A stretch of DNA of 60,000 nucleotides, from assembly GCF_008831285.2 (NCBI RefSeq), contig NC_045149.1, positions 7,654,417-7,714,416 on the forward strand. The letters are read 5' to 3'. Below the pieces are notes generated by a model. That model saw only the letters and a list, made by a program, of their open reading frames with translations, was not told where the DNA came from and ran no database searches. Of this stretch, positions 1 to 14,257 are shown piece by piece. The position numbers and the translations under genes were made by a program. Each line of letters begins with the position of its first letter. The stretch's first letter is position 1. The DNA is from Nymphaea colorata. Its lineage: Eukaryota; Streptophyta; Magnoliopsida; Nymphaeales; Nymphaeaceae.

Positions 1-163
1 GTTTCCTTGAACGATGGAGCACTACTTTTGGGGCTCTGAAAGTCAGGCAGAGCCCTCTCTCAGACTGTATTTCCTGGTTCCACTTTTTAACTGGACCTTT
101 TTCCCTTGGAGGTTTGCAACATCCAGGTTGTCTGCACAGTGCACTCTGCAGAATCCATGTCAT

Positions 164-3129
164 TCATGGCGTGTCTTTTGAGGACAACTGAATGGGCAGC
201 CCATTCTGAGGGAGTGCAAATGGGCCATACTGAATTCCACTTTGGGATCCCAAAAAGGTCCACCTGAAATTCCAAAACAAGAAAAAGAATAGCTGTAAGT
301 TTGATTGATTGATTGATTAATACTTTTCGGCCCTTGCTATAACAGAACAATCAGAAGATGCATGCATATGCGTGCATGCTATGCACATGTGTGTGTGTGG
401 TAGCAGGGAAACCAATCATGAACTGCATATTGGTAGGCCTGGCAGTAAGTGGAGGAAGCACACTCATGCAGATCAAACTCAGTAGTTTCCTTTTCTTTCA
501 TCTTGGTGATGTTGCCAGATGAAGAGCTCTTATGAAAATCAACCCAAACGTTGATCAACTAAACAGTGCATAGATTTTTACCTGTACTTTGTGGTTATGT
601 GATGAAGGAGCACCAAGATCTCCAGCTTCGCCAACTCGTTCCCAGGGCAAGAGTGGATTCCATTTCCGAATGGTAAAAAGCTATGAGCTTTGGGAGCAAC
701 CTGTTGTTGTAACAAGAACTTTGTAAGTTGCAAAAGAAAGAAAAAGAAGCGTGCAGAAAACTAGAGCAGAACATGACAAATTGTAAATAATGGTTGTTTT
801 CGAATTCAGATGTGTGACAACAGAGGCCCATACACATTCTCACACCAAGTGAAATATGTAGAGGGGCTTCAATTATAACCAAGGAATGAATTATAAACAA
901 TATGAACTGATCAGAACTCAACAACTCACCTCAAATCTTGAAGGATCGAATTTCTCAGGATCAGGAAAGATTTCAGGATTGTGGTGGATGTTCCTGAACA
1001 AGGGTAGGACTTTCCATCCTTTTGGAATCAGGTATCCTGATGAAAAAAGAACAAGGAACAGTCAATAAAAAAGGTACCAGGGCCACTAAAATTATCTGCA
1101 GAGACCAGTTCTTCTGTACTACCAACCTTCATATTCAACATCCTCCACAGCTTCTCTAAATGTAAATGACAGAACGCTGGCAACTCTCATCGTTTCCATT
1201 ATCACCCGAGATGTTAGGGGCATGCTTCTTGTATCTGCCCATGTTAGACCTTCGTCTCCATCACCGTTCAATTTGGCCCTCCTTATTCCCTCCTGCTCTT
1301 CCTGAAAGAGGAAAAATATATATATATATATATAACTCTAACCAAGATAAAAACTGTACAAGATACAACAATTTATTCTTTCTGATTAGTCCAGTCATCT
1401 GCCGTTTACTGACTGGTTGGAGATTGAAATCCTATTAATATGATCAACGTAGGATTTGGTCTTCGTGCAACTGATACAAGTAAAACTTTTCCTTATATTT
1501 TTTGTACTTTACCATGATATCGTTGGCTGTGAACAATTCTATAGGCTGAAGCTGATGGCAGGAACACAAAAGAAGGGGCCAATGACAGAAACAGGGGAAG
1601 GAAAAGGGCATAACAAGATATTGAGACTTACTGTGACTGCTTTAAGGACGGAGGGATTTTCTGCCAAATACTTGAGGATCCATGTCAGAACGCTGGCGGT
1701 TGTATCTCTGGCTGCAAAGATCATACCGATAACGTTGTCTGAAATCTGAGCATCAGTAAGAGCTGCTTTCTCGCTCATGAACGAACTGAGCAGATCATTA
1801 TGCTGCTCTGCCTTCTCCCTTCTGTTGTGAAGGATTGCTGCCACGATCGCGCTTAGTTGCTTCCTCGCCTTCATGGCCTTGTGAAAGAGAGTTCCGGGCA
1901 GATTGATGGGCATGGAGTTGTATCCCTTCTCCAACACGTAGTACAGTCGCTTCAGCTCTTCCCTGTCGAAGCAGTCGTCCTTTCCAAAAATGGAAAGCAG
2001 TGCAACGTTGAAGGCGTACTGTGAAAAAGAAAACCGAGCTCCATTAGTTGACTCGCATTTTTTTTTTTCTCCCTAACTGGCAACGTGGGCTTAGGAAGCC
2101 AAAGACTATACCCAGAAAGGAAGTCAATAATTTTATCGCCTCATCCTTCTGGAAGGAGACAAGTGTCTCTCATTCGCCAGTTTGGCGATGAACAGACGCT
2201 ATTTCTATCAAAATTTGTTCGTTTGTCCAGTTGGTTCTTGTTTTTTCCTATTTCAATATTGCGAATGTTTGTGTAAACAAAGCAAGAGATTAGTTAGGCA
2301 AAGAATGGTTTAGGAAAGCAATTTAATTCATTATCTTTTGTTCTCTTTCTGGGTCTACTGAGTTTTATAATGAACAAGGTCAAATTTAGTAGCGGTAGCC
2401 TCTTTTGGCAAGGGACAAATAGCTGCTTTCCGAGGGGATGATTCAAACTTGATCCGCTTTCTGAAGAAACAAATCAAAAGAAAAGACGAAAGGAAATTGG
2501 GCATTGAACTTACACTTTTCATCTCATGGAAGGCAATTACTGATCGACCATCACAAGACTTCAGAGAGTCTAACGCTATGGAATTGATTTCCGGAACCTT
2601 CTTCGAGAGCGATTCCGGCAAGATGGCTCTGACGACCAACTTCCTCAATTTGGCATGGTAGTCGCCCTCGTGGAAGAACAGTGCCTCCCTCCCCAGCATC
2701 CTCATTTTGCTCGCAGGAAAAGTTGGCTTGAACAGCCGAGATTGAGTTAACACATACCGAACAGCTTCAGGGTTCGTGAGCATTACACAAGGGTACCCCA
2801 ATATGTGGCTTTTGAAGATAGACCCGAACCTGAGAGAAAAGTCATACAGAAGAAAGGTCATAAGCAAACATGAGACAGAAAGAGAGACAGAGAGAGACAG
2901 AATGACAGAGGAAGATAGCCAACCTCTTTTGCTTCTGAGAAAAGAAGACATTGGGATTTTGGGAGTAGAGTTGGAAGGTCTCTCCAACGTATGGCCAACC
3001 GATGGAGCCAGGAGGTAATGGTAGCTTGCTGCACCGCCTGCGAAGGCCATGAAAGAAGGAAAAGAGCAGGAGCAAGGCGGAAAAACAGAAGCAGGTGAGC
3101 GAAGCTAGAGCTACTATGGTCACTGCCAT
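164..3129 (-). CDS. CYP707A: Abscisic acid 8'-hydroxylase, cytochrome P450 CYP707A family, 7 exons
   Basis: Join, in minus-strand order: 3129-2924, 2829-2514, 2018-1632, 1301-1127, 1036-930, 700-582, 263-164. All introns are GT-AG and the exons sum to 1410 nt, giving 469 aa, a normal CYP707A length. Seen: an N-terminal hydrophobic anchor (about residues 3-28), then the proline-rich hinge [15 protein letters not shown]; the I-helix AARDTT at about 276-281; ExxR (ETMR) at 339-342; the heme loop [11 protein letters not shown] with the thiolate Cys at 415; and the C-terminal block [17 protein letters not shown]. Known of the family: these ER-bound monooxygenases hydroxylate ABA at C-8', leading to phaseic acid, and control seed dormancy and stress recovery. 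The family assignment is strong; which paralogue (A1-A4) cannot be told. No breaks are visible. The exon 2 and exon 3 junctions were chosen for frame and for family continuity ([16 protein letters not shown]). Confidence 0.95.
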
Positions 3130-3219
3130 ACTGTTAAAGCAGTAGCAGGTGAAGGAGAACTATGTTGGTTGTCGATTGGAGTGTTGGATAATTGGATACG
3201 GATAGCAGAAAGAATGAGG

Positions 3220-3227
3220 TATTTATA
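3220..3227 (-). promoter_or_regulatory. TATA box of the CYP707A gene
   Basis: TATAAATA on the minus strand lies about 90 bp upstream of the ATG at 3129. This would place the transcription start near 3190 and give a 5' UTR of about 60 nt. The assignment rests on motif and spacing only. Confidence 0.6.
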
Positions 3228-3348
3228 AGGGAAGCAGAAGGGGGTCGATTGGGATTGATCCAGCTCGAATCCACCCACAGAATCTAGCTTCCAGCTAAGG
3301 AGGGAAGAGAGAGAGGAAAATCCAGACAGAGAAAAAGGTTGTTTGCCA

Positions 3349-3514
3349 ACGTGTAGTATCGGAGCAAGGGTGACCATCGCCATCTAGAGAGAGAAAGTTG
3401 TCGTGTTTGAAAAGAGAGAGAGAGAGAGAGAGAGAGGATGTATCTTGAATGTGGTTGTGTCGTACTTGCCGCTTCTTGGTAGCTATGAAAGGGCAAGTTT
3501 CTTCAATGACGTGT
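3349..3514 (-). promoter_or_regulatory. Two ABRE-like ACGTGT cores upstream of CYP707A
   Basis: ACGTGT occurs at 3349-3354 and, as TGACGTGT, at 3507-3514. Both lie 130-290 bp upstream of the TATA box and read ACGTGT on the plus strand. ACGT-core elements bind bZIP (ABF/AREB) factors, and CYP707A genes are known to be ABA-induced as feedback. Binding here is inference. A (GA)n tract at about 3413-3436 lies between the two cores. Confidence 0.35.
3413..3436. repeat. GA microsatellite in the CYP707A promoter
   Basis: About 24 bp of uninterrupted GA dinucleotides, between the two ACGTGT cores. GA/CT tracts near plant promoters can bind BBR/BPC proteins; nothing more is shown by the sequence. Confidence 0.8.
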
Positions 3515-6155
3515 GAATATAAAAAGCAGTCTTTTGTAATCATCGACAGCACCAAACGAGTTTCGTCCCACCGTTTCTTGAACTCTTTCTCAAACAGTCA
3601 AAACCAGATTGGTTCATCTGTATCTTAAGAAGGAACCCCAGAAGTCAGAATTCTTCTCTCATTCTGAAAACAGCCATATGGAAGGTCCCCTACCCTGTCT
3701 TCAGCGCCACCCGTTGGATTTTATGAGTTCCATGTTTTCGATCGACTTCTTCTTATCTGATTTTCATGGTTGAATCTGCAGAGTTTCACGTTTTTAACTG
3801 TACCAATTATTAAAGCCATCTTGCATCGATGGCTTTTAAGCAAACAAGAAGATTGGATGGAACTAATAAGATTTCACCTTTTAACAGAAAGTTATAACTG
3901 ATGGCAGATATCGTTTCACTCAACCACTGTAGATCTCATCTGCTACCCTTATCATCATCATCATGATTCACATCATCATGATTCACAGAAGGCAGGAACA
4001 CTGGAATGACAATAAGAACAAAAGGCTGGGTTTCATTCAGACAGTCTGTGGCTTTTGGTGCACCTCCCCCAACTCTTTCACTTTCACTCTTCCCCTTACT
4101 TTTTCCCAAGGGTAGTGTTGCTTTTATTGCCCTCCAATTCTCTTGCTTTTCAGCCTGGCCCTTGCTTGCTTCAAAGTTGCTACCAGTTAAGTGCATGCAT
4201 CCATGGAAGTTCAATCAATCATCATGGAAGTTCCATCAATCAGTGTAGCAGATGGGAAAGGTCAGGCTTGAAGATTTGAATCTAGTCTCAAATGCTCGAC
4301 CAATTAATCAATGTGCCCACATGTCCAAAGCTAAGGCCGAGCCCTGATCAACTGTTCTTTCTTTTTGAACCTGCCCTTCCTTTAAACAAGGTTCCTGTGA
4401 TTTACGTTGTTGAACAAGGCAATGACACGCTAACAATTTCCGAGGTTCGCCCTTGACAGACACATGGCAAGCTCTCAATAATGTGCATCGCCATCTCATG
4501 ACAATCAGCTGACTGCCATCCTGATTTCCCGTATCAGACTGTTCATCTCCATGGCTGCTCTTCTGAGATTCTCCATGATTGCCTCCCCTTTTCCCGTCTT
4601 CTGTTACCTTCTTCCTCAAATTCACACCACCATGGAGCTAGAAATCTGAGTAATGGAAGAAATAAAAAATCTAAGCCATGCAGCAGGATTAAGTTAAAGA
4701 TTCTGAATCATGGGGAGTGTCAAGTTAAGATCCTGAACCAAATACTACCACCCACAAATAATTGAAGATATTTCATAAGGCTTCCAAAAGATTTGGCTGA
4801 TCATATGAAAAGAATGCTTTGTGGAAGTTAACAACTAGAAAGATCTCTTGGGTTTTCCCATCTGGTAGGAGTGATGTGAAATTAACCATTAAGGTGGATT
4901 TCATTTAGATCAAAACACGATGTGCTTGGAGAAAATTGCATGAGCTTTGCGGAAGAACATAAACCGGATCCAACAATAAATGTTTTGAAAAACAAAAATA
5001 GATTTTCGGGTTTTGATCGCGAGGGTATGCATGTACAGTGAAGAAATTCAATTTTTGTATGGAAACAGCAGGTCAGTAACTTTGCAGATCGTGTTCTTTT
5101 ATTATGAATTTTTCAATGAGAGCTCCGAAAAGTAGATTATTTTAGATGCAATTTAGTTGTAAGAAGACGGAATTAAATTGGACTTCATTTTTCTGTAAAC
5201 TACAATATGAATCAGAGTCTATGAGAATGTATATCAAAATTGAGGGACGAGACGTCCCCTACATACAAAAATTGAGGACAAAACTAAAAAACTTGAGGAA
5301 TCGACAGAAATCTCTGATATGAGCCCTTTCAACACATCCAGTTTCTTGTCAGTGCCCTAGATGACTAAAATACCCCCGATAGGAAAAGTTAAAGAAAAAG
5401 TAAGAGACGTACTTATAAGGACAAAAATGAAAAAGTAAAAAAAAAAAACATTTTCAGAAATAATAAAATGCCCTTTACACGGTGACGTGGTGGCTTGTGA
5501 AGGGTCCAAAACATGAATGATGTGTTCGACCATTAATATAAAAAATCATTAATGGGAGAATATCCGCAAGGATATGCTATTAATTTTAACTAAAATTTAT
5601 GTTTGGATTAGCATTTCTGCTATTTGGTCATGTAGATATGATCCTAAGACGCTAAGAAAGTCATTGTTTTTTAAATTATTAAAAAAGTTAACCTCTCTTA
5701 TGACGCTAAAAGTTTAAAAACAATCAAATATTTGTTGCAAAATCAATTGAATCAAGAGTATTTGCTTTACTAAATTAATAGCTGTAGATACACTAACGGG
5801 GTCGAGATTATGCTTAAAATGACTTTTAGCTTGCATGTAAATGGTCCGGTTTTTCTCTTTTAATGCAGGTGGGTTGGGAATATTGGTATATATACAACAA
5901 TTTTGTAGCACTGATTCTATAATTTACCTTAGTAAAGAGGAAATAAGGGAGATAAACATAATTAAAATTGTTAGTGGGGTGTGTATGTATGTACACATAT
6001 AGATGAATTAAAATCAGTCAACTACTTTTATGGTTAGTTATTTTTAGTTTTGCGTTATTAAAAATCATCATAAAAAGATAATTTGTTTAGGTACAGTTTT
6101 AGCGACGGAATGCAACTTTTGCAAAGGTTTTTAGCAATAAAAAAACATCCGACTT

Positions 6156-6158
<3 letters not shown>

Positions 6159-6196
<38 letters not shown>
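6159..6196. repeat. TA microsatellite
   Basis: About 38 bp of alternating AT in AT-rich intergenic DNA. Confidence 0.9.
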
Positions 6197-6199
<3 letters not shown>

Positions 6200-9100
6200 A
6201 TCACTTTTTTGAGAGGAAAATCCTATATTGATTTGACAATGTTCATGCCCATCTCTTTTTTTTTTTTTTCTATGACACGAATTGAGTCATTAAATCACTA
6301 AGATGGAATGTTTTATAAATACAACTTCTTAAAAAAAACCAACAACAGCTCTGAGGGGCATAGCTCAAACAGCAGGCTGGTATGTATTATGCCACTCGTC
6401 CCCTAGTTTGATCGTAGATGATTATGTTTTTGTATCGTAAAAAAAAAAAACCGGTCATACATGCAAGTTGAAGCACTTGGAATCTCGCTGTCGATACCAA
6501 TGCAACTCTAGAGCTCGAGGGCAAGGAAAAAAGAGGGAGCTCCGGTTCTTGCTTGGGTGATGGAATTAATCCACCAAATTACTCAAATTAAGAAGGTGAA
6601 CAACATATTTTTGAAGTAGGAAGAGTTAATTTTTTTATTTTTTATGTGTTGATAATTAGTCAAATACTTGAAGTCGAGGTCTTATGGTGCCCATGTTTTT
6701 GTGTGTATAATAATGTATATATTTCTTGGCTAACAGAAAGCAAATGGGCAAAGATGTTGCTTAAAATTTTGAGATAAAAGGATTTTTTTTTGTTTATTTT
6801 ATTTATATTTTAACCTATCTTCTCTGATTGCCAACCAAAATGTTGGCCTAGTTCTAGCTACCCGACAAGTTTGCATCTTTCATAATATAAAATAAAAAAT
6901 TCATCCTACCCAACAGCCTTCTTTTTTTCTGCTGAGAAAAGAAAAAAAAATCTTGGTCACAAATTCTACCTATCTTTTCATAGATGGTGATTGTGCTCCT
7001 CATCATTCAAACACTGCATTAAAGTTTGCACCCTTAGCTGGTACACCCTAACCGCGACAGCGTCCTACCACAGCCAGCTTCTAAAACTATGGAGTCGTTA
7101 TTTTAAATTTTAATTGTGTAAAAATATTATTAAACCATAGTATAATTGATCAAACTAAAGAACTAGTGAATTATCAGTTTGATTGATTCATATGAGTGTT
7201 ATTTTTTAAAACTACACATAGTGAATGCATGTGCACGTCAATTTATAAAGAAACTTCGGCTTTTTGGTTTCTTCGAGTATTTTATTTTTATTTTTAAATA
7301 ATTTAAATAATTTAATTATTAAAAAAAAAAACCTCACAGTGGAGAGGGGATTCAACAGAAGAGCTCAACGGGCAACTTTGGTCGATGTGATTGGGTTTCC
7401 ATTTTCCGTGACATTGATGGGCAGAACTTTCCTCTTTTTCCCTTTCCAATGTAATGAAGATAAGAATGACAGGATCGAGGGAGTCTCGTGTTCAACATGG
7501 CCCATGTGATCGCCAAAATCTTGAGGTCAGGACCCACGCTGCGTCCGGATCGGCGTCAGCCCTCAGATTGGCAGATGGACGGTCGTCACGTGTCGATATC
7601 ACCATTTCCACGTCGTTTTCTTCTTTCCTATATGAGCATTAAATGCGAAAAGTTACTGGTTGACTTGACCTTTAAGTTCACCAAGAACGAGAAAAAAGGT
7701 GTGGGTTTACTTTGAGCCAAAGGGCTCTTGGCCCGGTGATCATGGCTTGACCACCCGGCGATGGCCTTGGTCAAGCCCACAGTGTGAAGAAGGCCTTCTA
7801 GATGGTAGTTTTTTTTTATTTGCAAAGAAAGTCTATGGATTGAGATTCCAATGCAGTCCTAGTCTCAAGAAGCATGGGATAAAAGAGCGGAGCTTCGGCT
7901 TTCTTTGAGACAAGAGAGCGAGCTTCGGCTTTTTCTTTTTTTTAAGTGGTAGGTTGTAATCCTCTCGCTCACCCGAAACACGCCATACTGAATTTAAGGT
8001 TGAGAATAAATAAAATCGGAATAGATAACAACTAATCGAATACCCCCAAAAAAGGTCTGACATGGTCGGTTGTGATTAGTTGCCGCTCAACCCTCACCGT
8101 CGCCACTCCTTTTTACAAGCCGCTTGATAAATTATTTGTTGCCATCTTGCGAGTGTTTGCGCCTCGGTTTTCTCATCATTGGCTTTCGAGAAAAATGTAT
8201 ATAGGGCCTAGAGCTTTTTTTTTTTGAAAAATAATAATTGGAAAGAAGAAATTTCAGCTTATAGATTACAGCTATATATGAATCATCTAAACAGAAAAAA
8301 ATCTTTAAATTTTAAAAACTAAAAAAAAGTTGTGTCTCATAAGAATTTCATTTGAAACAGCCAAGGATTTCCAATGCATTATTTTGTCAGTGTCAACCAA
8401 TAACTTTTTGCATTTAATTCAGTGTCCATGTCAAGTGAGCCAGAGGATGGGGAGTGGACCCCTTAATAGATCAGACCTTGGATCTCAAGCGCCATCTAAA
8501 TTATTTGAGCCAATCTACAAACTGTGCAATAAAGATGAGGTTGGGTGACCTTATGAAAGTGAAACACCATAAGGACCACCAGCTTTCTTGTCGCTGTCTC
8601 TTTAGGAGCACACCAACCAAGAAATAATGCCCATATCTTTATGTGAAATGTTGTGTATGATCACTTATTGTGTGACCTCAAACTTCTCACTAACTCAAAA
8701 GTAAGTAGGGCCATAAGCGCTGTTTATCTAAGTAAAACGTCGTCGTTTATTCCATGAATCTGAATATGATTTTGTCACAATCTTTAGGGCAAATTCATGA
8801 AGTTCTATGTTACATGATTTTATGAATATGTCTTGATCCTTGGGGTGGATTTATGGAATAGCAAGAAATTGTTCTCCTTGTCAAGCAACCCATTGACCTT
8901 TTTGAGGTGAGAGTTGGAGACCCATCACCTAGCTAAGAGCTGAAGCGCTACCTAACCCTTTGTTCTCTTAAGGTACATAATCTACTTTCCATACCTTGGG
9001 ATGCTGACTATACTGTGTTTTAACTTGCACATTAGTAGCTCTATTTATACAGTATAAGGAGTTGAATGGAGACTACCCATTTATCAGCCCTCATCCTATC

Positions 9101-10782
9101 CATTGCATCAACTCTTTCAGGGACTAACAGCTACTAACTATTCATGGGAGCTGAGTGCACATGAGAAGCAGATCTACCCATTTGCTATGGTCAGTTGATT
9201 GAGACAAAAAAACAATTGGTTCAAGAATGAGATATTTGATATAAGGCATATGGAACATGTAGTTATGATATAATTTTTGAACTAATAACAGAGATAGCAA
9301 TTGCGTTGAAGTATGCAATTTGCATACAAAGTTGCACGAAAAGGAGCTTTGCCATTTTAGGTTGTGTGCAAGTAGACCCAGATATTGATCTCTTTGCACT
9401 TCTCTGTGTTGGATCTAGTCCATTTCTGCACCCCCATGCAGTTGCTACACAAGCTTAAGTCGAACGTCAAGGCCGTGTTTGCATAGCAGTGTGAAATACA
9501 TGTTCTATCTCAACAAAGAGAAAATATTACTGAGGCCAAGCACCTCAAAAAAAACATACTATCACTAAATTTTCACTGATGTATGCACAAGATGTCATTA
9601 TATATTGATTAAATGTGATGCTTCCATTTTAGCATCAAATATACCATATGTTTTATGTCCATTATATCTGATGTTTTATGTTTCATGTCAATATATGTTA
9701 AACTTTTAGTGACAATTTCCTGTCTTAGCAACAATAAAATGGTTTTTTTTTTGTTGTGCCACCACCATTCAAACAGGGGACACCCTCCACCAAAAGCCCT
9801 TTGGAGGTTATCCCACTACCCAAATTAGAGTCAAAGCTTTCTCCCCTTCTTCATGTCCCTAGGGTCTAGAGGTACTTTGGTACTATAAGATGGGACAACT
9901 CCATGCTTCAATTTACATGTACAATCCATCCCCTTTTTTGACATAGAAGCATAGTCCCCTTTGGGTCAAACTGGTGATGCATTTTTTCACACGCCTCCAG
10001 CTCGCCTATTTGAGCTATGCCCCTTGGGGCCATGAAAACCCTTTTAAAAGCCTATTCTCCATGAAAAAGAGAAAATCTTGCTCCACTAAACTAAATGCGG
10101 TAGAAAAGTTGGACGAGGACATCTCAAACATTTTTGTCGACCAGTCTCTCAAACATGCCATGAATGGGAGGAAACTATGCACAACATGAAAAGTTCTCAA
10201 CCTGGTGCCGTTCAACTAATCTAGGTGGGATTCTTCTTTTACATGTCGCTCTCGATAATTTAAGGCTGGGAACTTCTTTTCAGCTTATGTCACTACAGCA
10301 AAATATTATAGAATATTCTAGATTTTTGTATATCCTCTCTTTGGGTGAGCGGAAGGTTAACAACCCATTGCCTGGAAAAGACCGAAGACAATCTATTCCC
10401 CATTACTCTAGGGACTAGGCTGTATCAGGATCTCCTAAAAGCAAGAGGAAAGTAAAACAAACTGTTCATTGCATTTTCAATTTATATATTCCTATGGTGA
10501 CTCAGCTGATGACCAATTATGGTAATTGCCATTTTAGAATGTTAGTATGATCCTAACATATTCTAGATTTCAAAAGCTATGCATATATTAAGGCTATGTT
10601 CATATGAAGAGTTTGAAAAAACTTGAAGACCTCTACAAGCCATCCAGTCAAATTTTTGAATGGTTCCTACATAGAGAAATCCTTTTATCGGGTGGTATGT
10701 TTAATTATGCCCATCCGACGCATTGCATTGCATGCCATGATTGGATGGAAATCTGGATGGAAAGATAATTTCACTTTATATA

Positions 10783-10784
10783 TA

Positions 10785-10859
<75 letters not shown>
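10783..10859. repeat. Compound TG/TA microsatellite, long TA run
   Basis: A short TG run leads into more than 60 bp of uninterrupted TA, followed by a CT-rich stretch. It is the longest TA run in the window. Apparent coding frames through it (repeated YI) are artefacts. Confidence 0.9.
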
Positions 10860-10862
<3 letters not shown>

Positions 10863-11662
10863 CTCTCTCTTTCTCTCTCTAACTTTGAGCAACAAGAAGA
10901 AAATAAATATACAGCCAGCTATTTCCTTGCACCCTATTGCCTAGAAGCAACATTAGCACTAAGAGGGTACAATGGAAAAGAGACAGAGCCAGCCATAAAG
11001 TTGTTTTGTTTGCTATTTCACAGAGGCAATTATTGACTACTTTTGGACTTTAAAGCATTCTTGTGTACATGCACACAAGCATGTGATCTCACTATCTTAC
11101 ATGGAGTCACTCCATGTTGTTTTTGTTTGTTCTCCACTATCTTCTTTCTCCATTCCTTGATTCTATTTTTTATTGTTTTTTTTTTTTGCATGTGAATGGA
11201 TGAAAAGCAGTGTTTGGTCTTATCCATTGATGTGATGTTATGCCAAACTTGGTTGAGGCCACTTGGGGCGCCTATAGAAATTTGATCCACATGGGACCCT
11301 AGAATGATATGTTTGATGATCTTGTGATGTCATGAGATGAAGATAGAGATAGCTACTAGCCAACAATAAACATTCTTAGGTTTATTTATACATTAGTCAC
11401 AGGAAACTAATTATTTTGGAAAAAACATGTTAACATTGCGAAAAATAAGTCAGCCTAACAAAACGGCAAAAGAAACACCAAAATGAATTGTTGTGTTTTT
11501 TCTCTTCTTTCATTTTTGGACGGATTTAATCCATTTGGATTAGAAATCTGAACGGATATGACCATTTGTTGACATGTTCATTCTTTTATGGATGATTTTA
11601 AGCCGTTCAGTTCATGTTTTCAATATGTCAAAACTATCAATCTTTTGATGCACAAGAAGATG

Positions 11663-11668
<6 letters not shown>

Positions 11669-11697
<29 letters not shown>
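11669..11697. repeat. CT microsatellite
   Basis: About 29 bp of CT dinucleotides in intergenic DNA. Confidence 0.9.
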
Positions 11698-11700
<3 letters not shown>

Positions 11701-14257
11701 GCATGCATACATTGAATAAGTTGGCAAGGCAATAATTTATCTGACTGTGGACAATCGACCCGCAGAATGATTAAATGGGTCTTGGCTCCTAGTATGCACA
11801 AGAATAGTGTTAGGCCCACACTGCTCTTCCACTAAGCTGCACTACTGTCTAATGAGGTCCACTTCACCAGGCGGGAAGAAAAAGCATTATTCATGGCATA
11901 TTCAGCAGAAAGAGCGTGTGTATATAATGTTTCTAGTCCTTCTGCTTGGTGTTTACTACCACACTCCCAACATGAAGTAGAAAAAGGGTGTAAATGATTT
12001 GAGTCTAGTGAAAGTGTTTTGCTGTATATGGATATATGAAACCTTCACTTGAATTCAACTGTCAATATATTTAGCATATCCAAATTGGACCAAGATGACA
12101 CCTCTAAGATGGATCTTTCTATCCTTATAGTCCTCTTGATTTGAGAAGCCTATAGTTGGATCTTTCATCAAAGTTGGATCTTTTATTTAGTTAAATATTG
12201 ATGCTCATATCACCACATAATGCAATCAAGGAGCTGTGTTTTTATGTCAAGAAAATAATTCGAGGTTCAATTCATATGAATCTGTCTATTCATCCCAAAT
12301 TCATTGGAAAAAAATGCATTGTGAGTTTCTTAACAAAGATGAGGATAGTGGATGGGCGGACCTTGGTCCCCCCCAACATCCCCAAACACATATTAATCAT
12401 GTTGCTTGTGGCATCCACTGTCTCTCTTTACTGCAACACTGCTGTTGTCAAAGGAGACTTTAGTATCATCCCCACTAGAAAAGATGCATGATGTTGTTGA
12501 ACTTGAGTTTAGAACCATCAAACTTTCCCATTCCATTCAAGCCCATTGTTCTCTCTCTCTCTCTCTCTCTCTCATGAAGAAGAGCAGGGAAGATCAGGTG
12601 CTTGAGTCAAGCATCAATCCTTCATGCATAAAGCAATGAATGACACTAGTAATGGGACCAACCTACTTCATAGCCACCTCCTATTGTGTTAACCTCATAA
12701 AAGTAGAGAACTGTATTGATATAAAAATCATGAGTGCAAGCTGCAATAATTTCACCTATCCACATGGAGACATTTGATATGGTCTTCTGCAGATTGAGAT
12801 CTAAAATTGAGAACATATCCTTTGATTTGAAAACATGATCCTTTAAGCTAGCCACTAAATGTTTAAATATTTATGTGAGTGACCATAAGAAACCCTGGGG
12901 TCATATCTACATGTCATTTCACATGATTAAATATCATTTTCTACTAAAAGATCCAATAGACATTTATCAGACTGGTCTAGAAAAGGAATGACATGCAACA
13001 TAATAAAATACTCACTGTTTCCATTTGCAGAGATATCACATTCATTGAAGGGGTTCTTGAGAATAACATTCCACCAACAATTCTAAAAAAATGTTAGACC
13101 ATTTGCTTGTTGTTTACTATACATGGTGTATTAAGCATGATGCATATCCATTATATTGTTCCTGGTCTCTGTTTTCAACATTATTGTGGTTGTTGTACAA
13201 GAGAGAGACCTTATAAAGTTTGTTTCTTGTGTATGTTTCTGTATATGCATGAGAGAGTGTGATTATGTGTGTTTTAATCTTGGGCAAGTTATTTGATGAA
13301 AAGATTAGCAACTTGCAAAATTAGGAGATCCTAAACATAATTGCAACATTATTCTTTCTCATGAGATGATTATAGGTTTTTGCATATTAATGGTGCTAAT
13401 TACTATAATTATGCTGGATATCATTGTGTTGGATACCGAAAAGCTAAGACAGAAGTGTTATGAGGTCCAGTATGTTGGATGTGGTTGAAAGTGAAAGCAA
13501 CAGTTTAAACTTTTTGTATATTTTTTAAGATTTTTAGTGGAAGATAATGGACTATTTCCTGCAAAAGCCTTTTATTGGATGTCTCAATACTTTTTTCTTC
13601 ACATTTGGTGTAGAGGGTAGAGTGGCTCTTGTAATATAAAACACTTACATCTGTATTTTATTTAGAGATATTTTAACATGATTGGTCTAATAATCCAACA
13701 AATTAATTATGAAAAATGACTTGTATTTCTAACGATATAGATCATACATTGTACAAAGCGATCTAAACACTTAAATGCTTATATATGTGAAAAATTAAAT
13801 CTTAGACCATATATCTTGGTATAATGATACACTATATGATTGCAATGACCCCAATTGTCAATAGTTTTTTTAGTAAACCAGGTTCAAAACTCTAATTAAC
13901 ATAAACATTTGTCTAGTTATGATTATAGTGAACATTCAAATCCAAGTTATACATCTAAATTATTGTGTGGTTAAGGGAGCATCTTACCTTGATCTACTAT
14001 AGCCTAAGATCTTCAAGATTTGGAATCTACAATTTTAAGATAAGACCCTCCCCCTTTTGATCTTATATTAGACATTTTCCCCATAAAAAAAAGAAAAATA
14101 ATAAAATGAAGACTTTAAGTACTCTAAATTAAGGGTTTGATTAAAAAAATTGATGTGATAAACTACAGATTTTATTGAGAATCTTTTGCCACATCAGCAA
14201 ACACATCACATCCATGGATCTTAAGTCCGAAGTAATCAAACACCCTTAAGAGTCCAT

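Larger units (their letters stand above)
3640..14257. other. Intergenic AT-rich spacer without a recognisable gene
   Basis: No open frame here has family motifs or plausible exon structure. Contents seen: a TA microsatellite at about 6159-6196; TG followed by a long TA tract at about 10783-10859; CT tracts at about 11669-11697 and 12551-12573; many A/T homopolymers. A slightly more GC-rich island at about 7340-8060 carries a short local duplication of a GAGCTTCGGCTTT motif (around 7888 and 7921). It may contain decayed transposon sequence, but no termini were identified. Confidence 0.6.

Noticed and set aside
2355-3050. 231-codon minus-strand frame read as one exon
   Set aside because: It reads through CYP707A introns 1 and 2; the spliced model matches the family end to end.
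4308-4625. 105-aa minus-strand frame
   Set aside because: Polar composition, no signal or domain, no exon partners; the other frames look equally good or bad.
7264-7908. Cluster of short overlapping frames in a GC-richer patch
   Set aside because: No consistent frame, motif or splice structure; perhaps old transposon sequence but no termini found.
10623-11036. 137-codon frame with a long YIYI run
   Set aside because: Generated by a TA microsatellite; not a protein gene.
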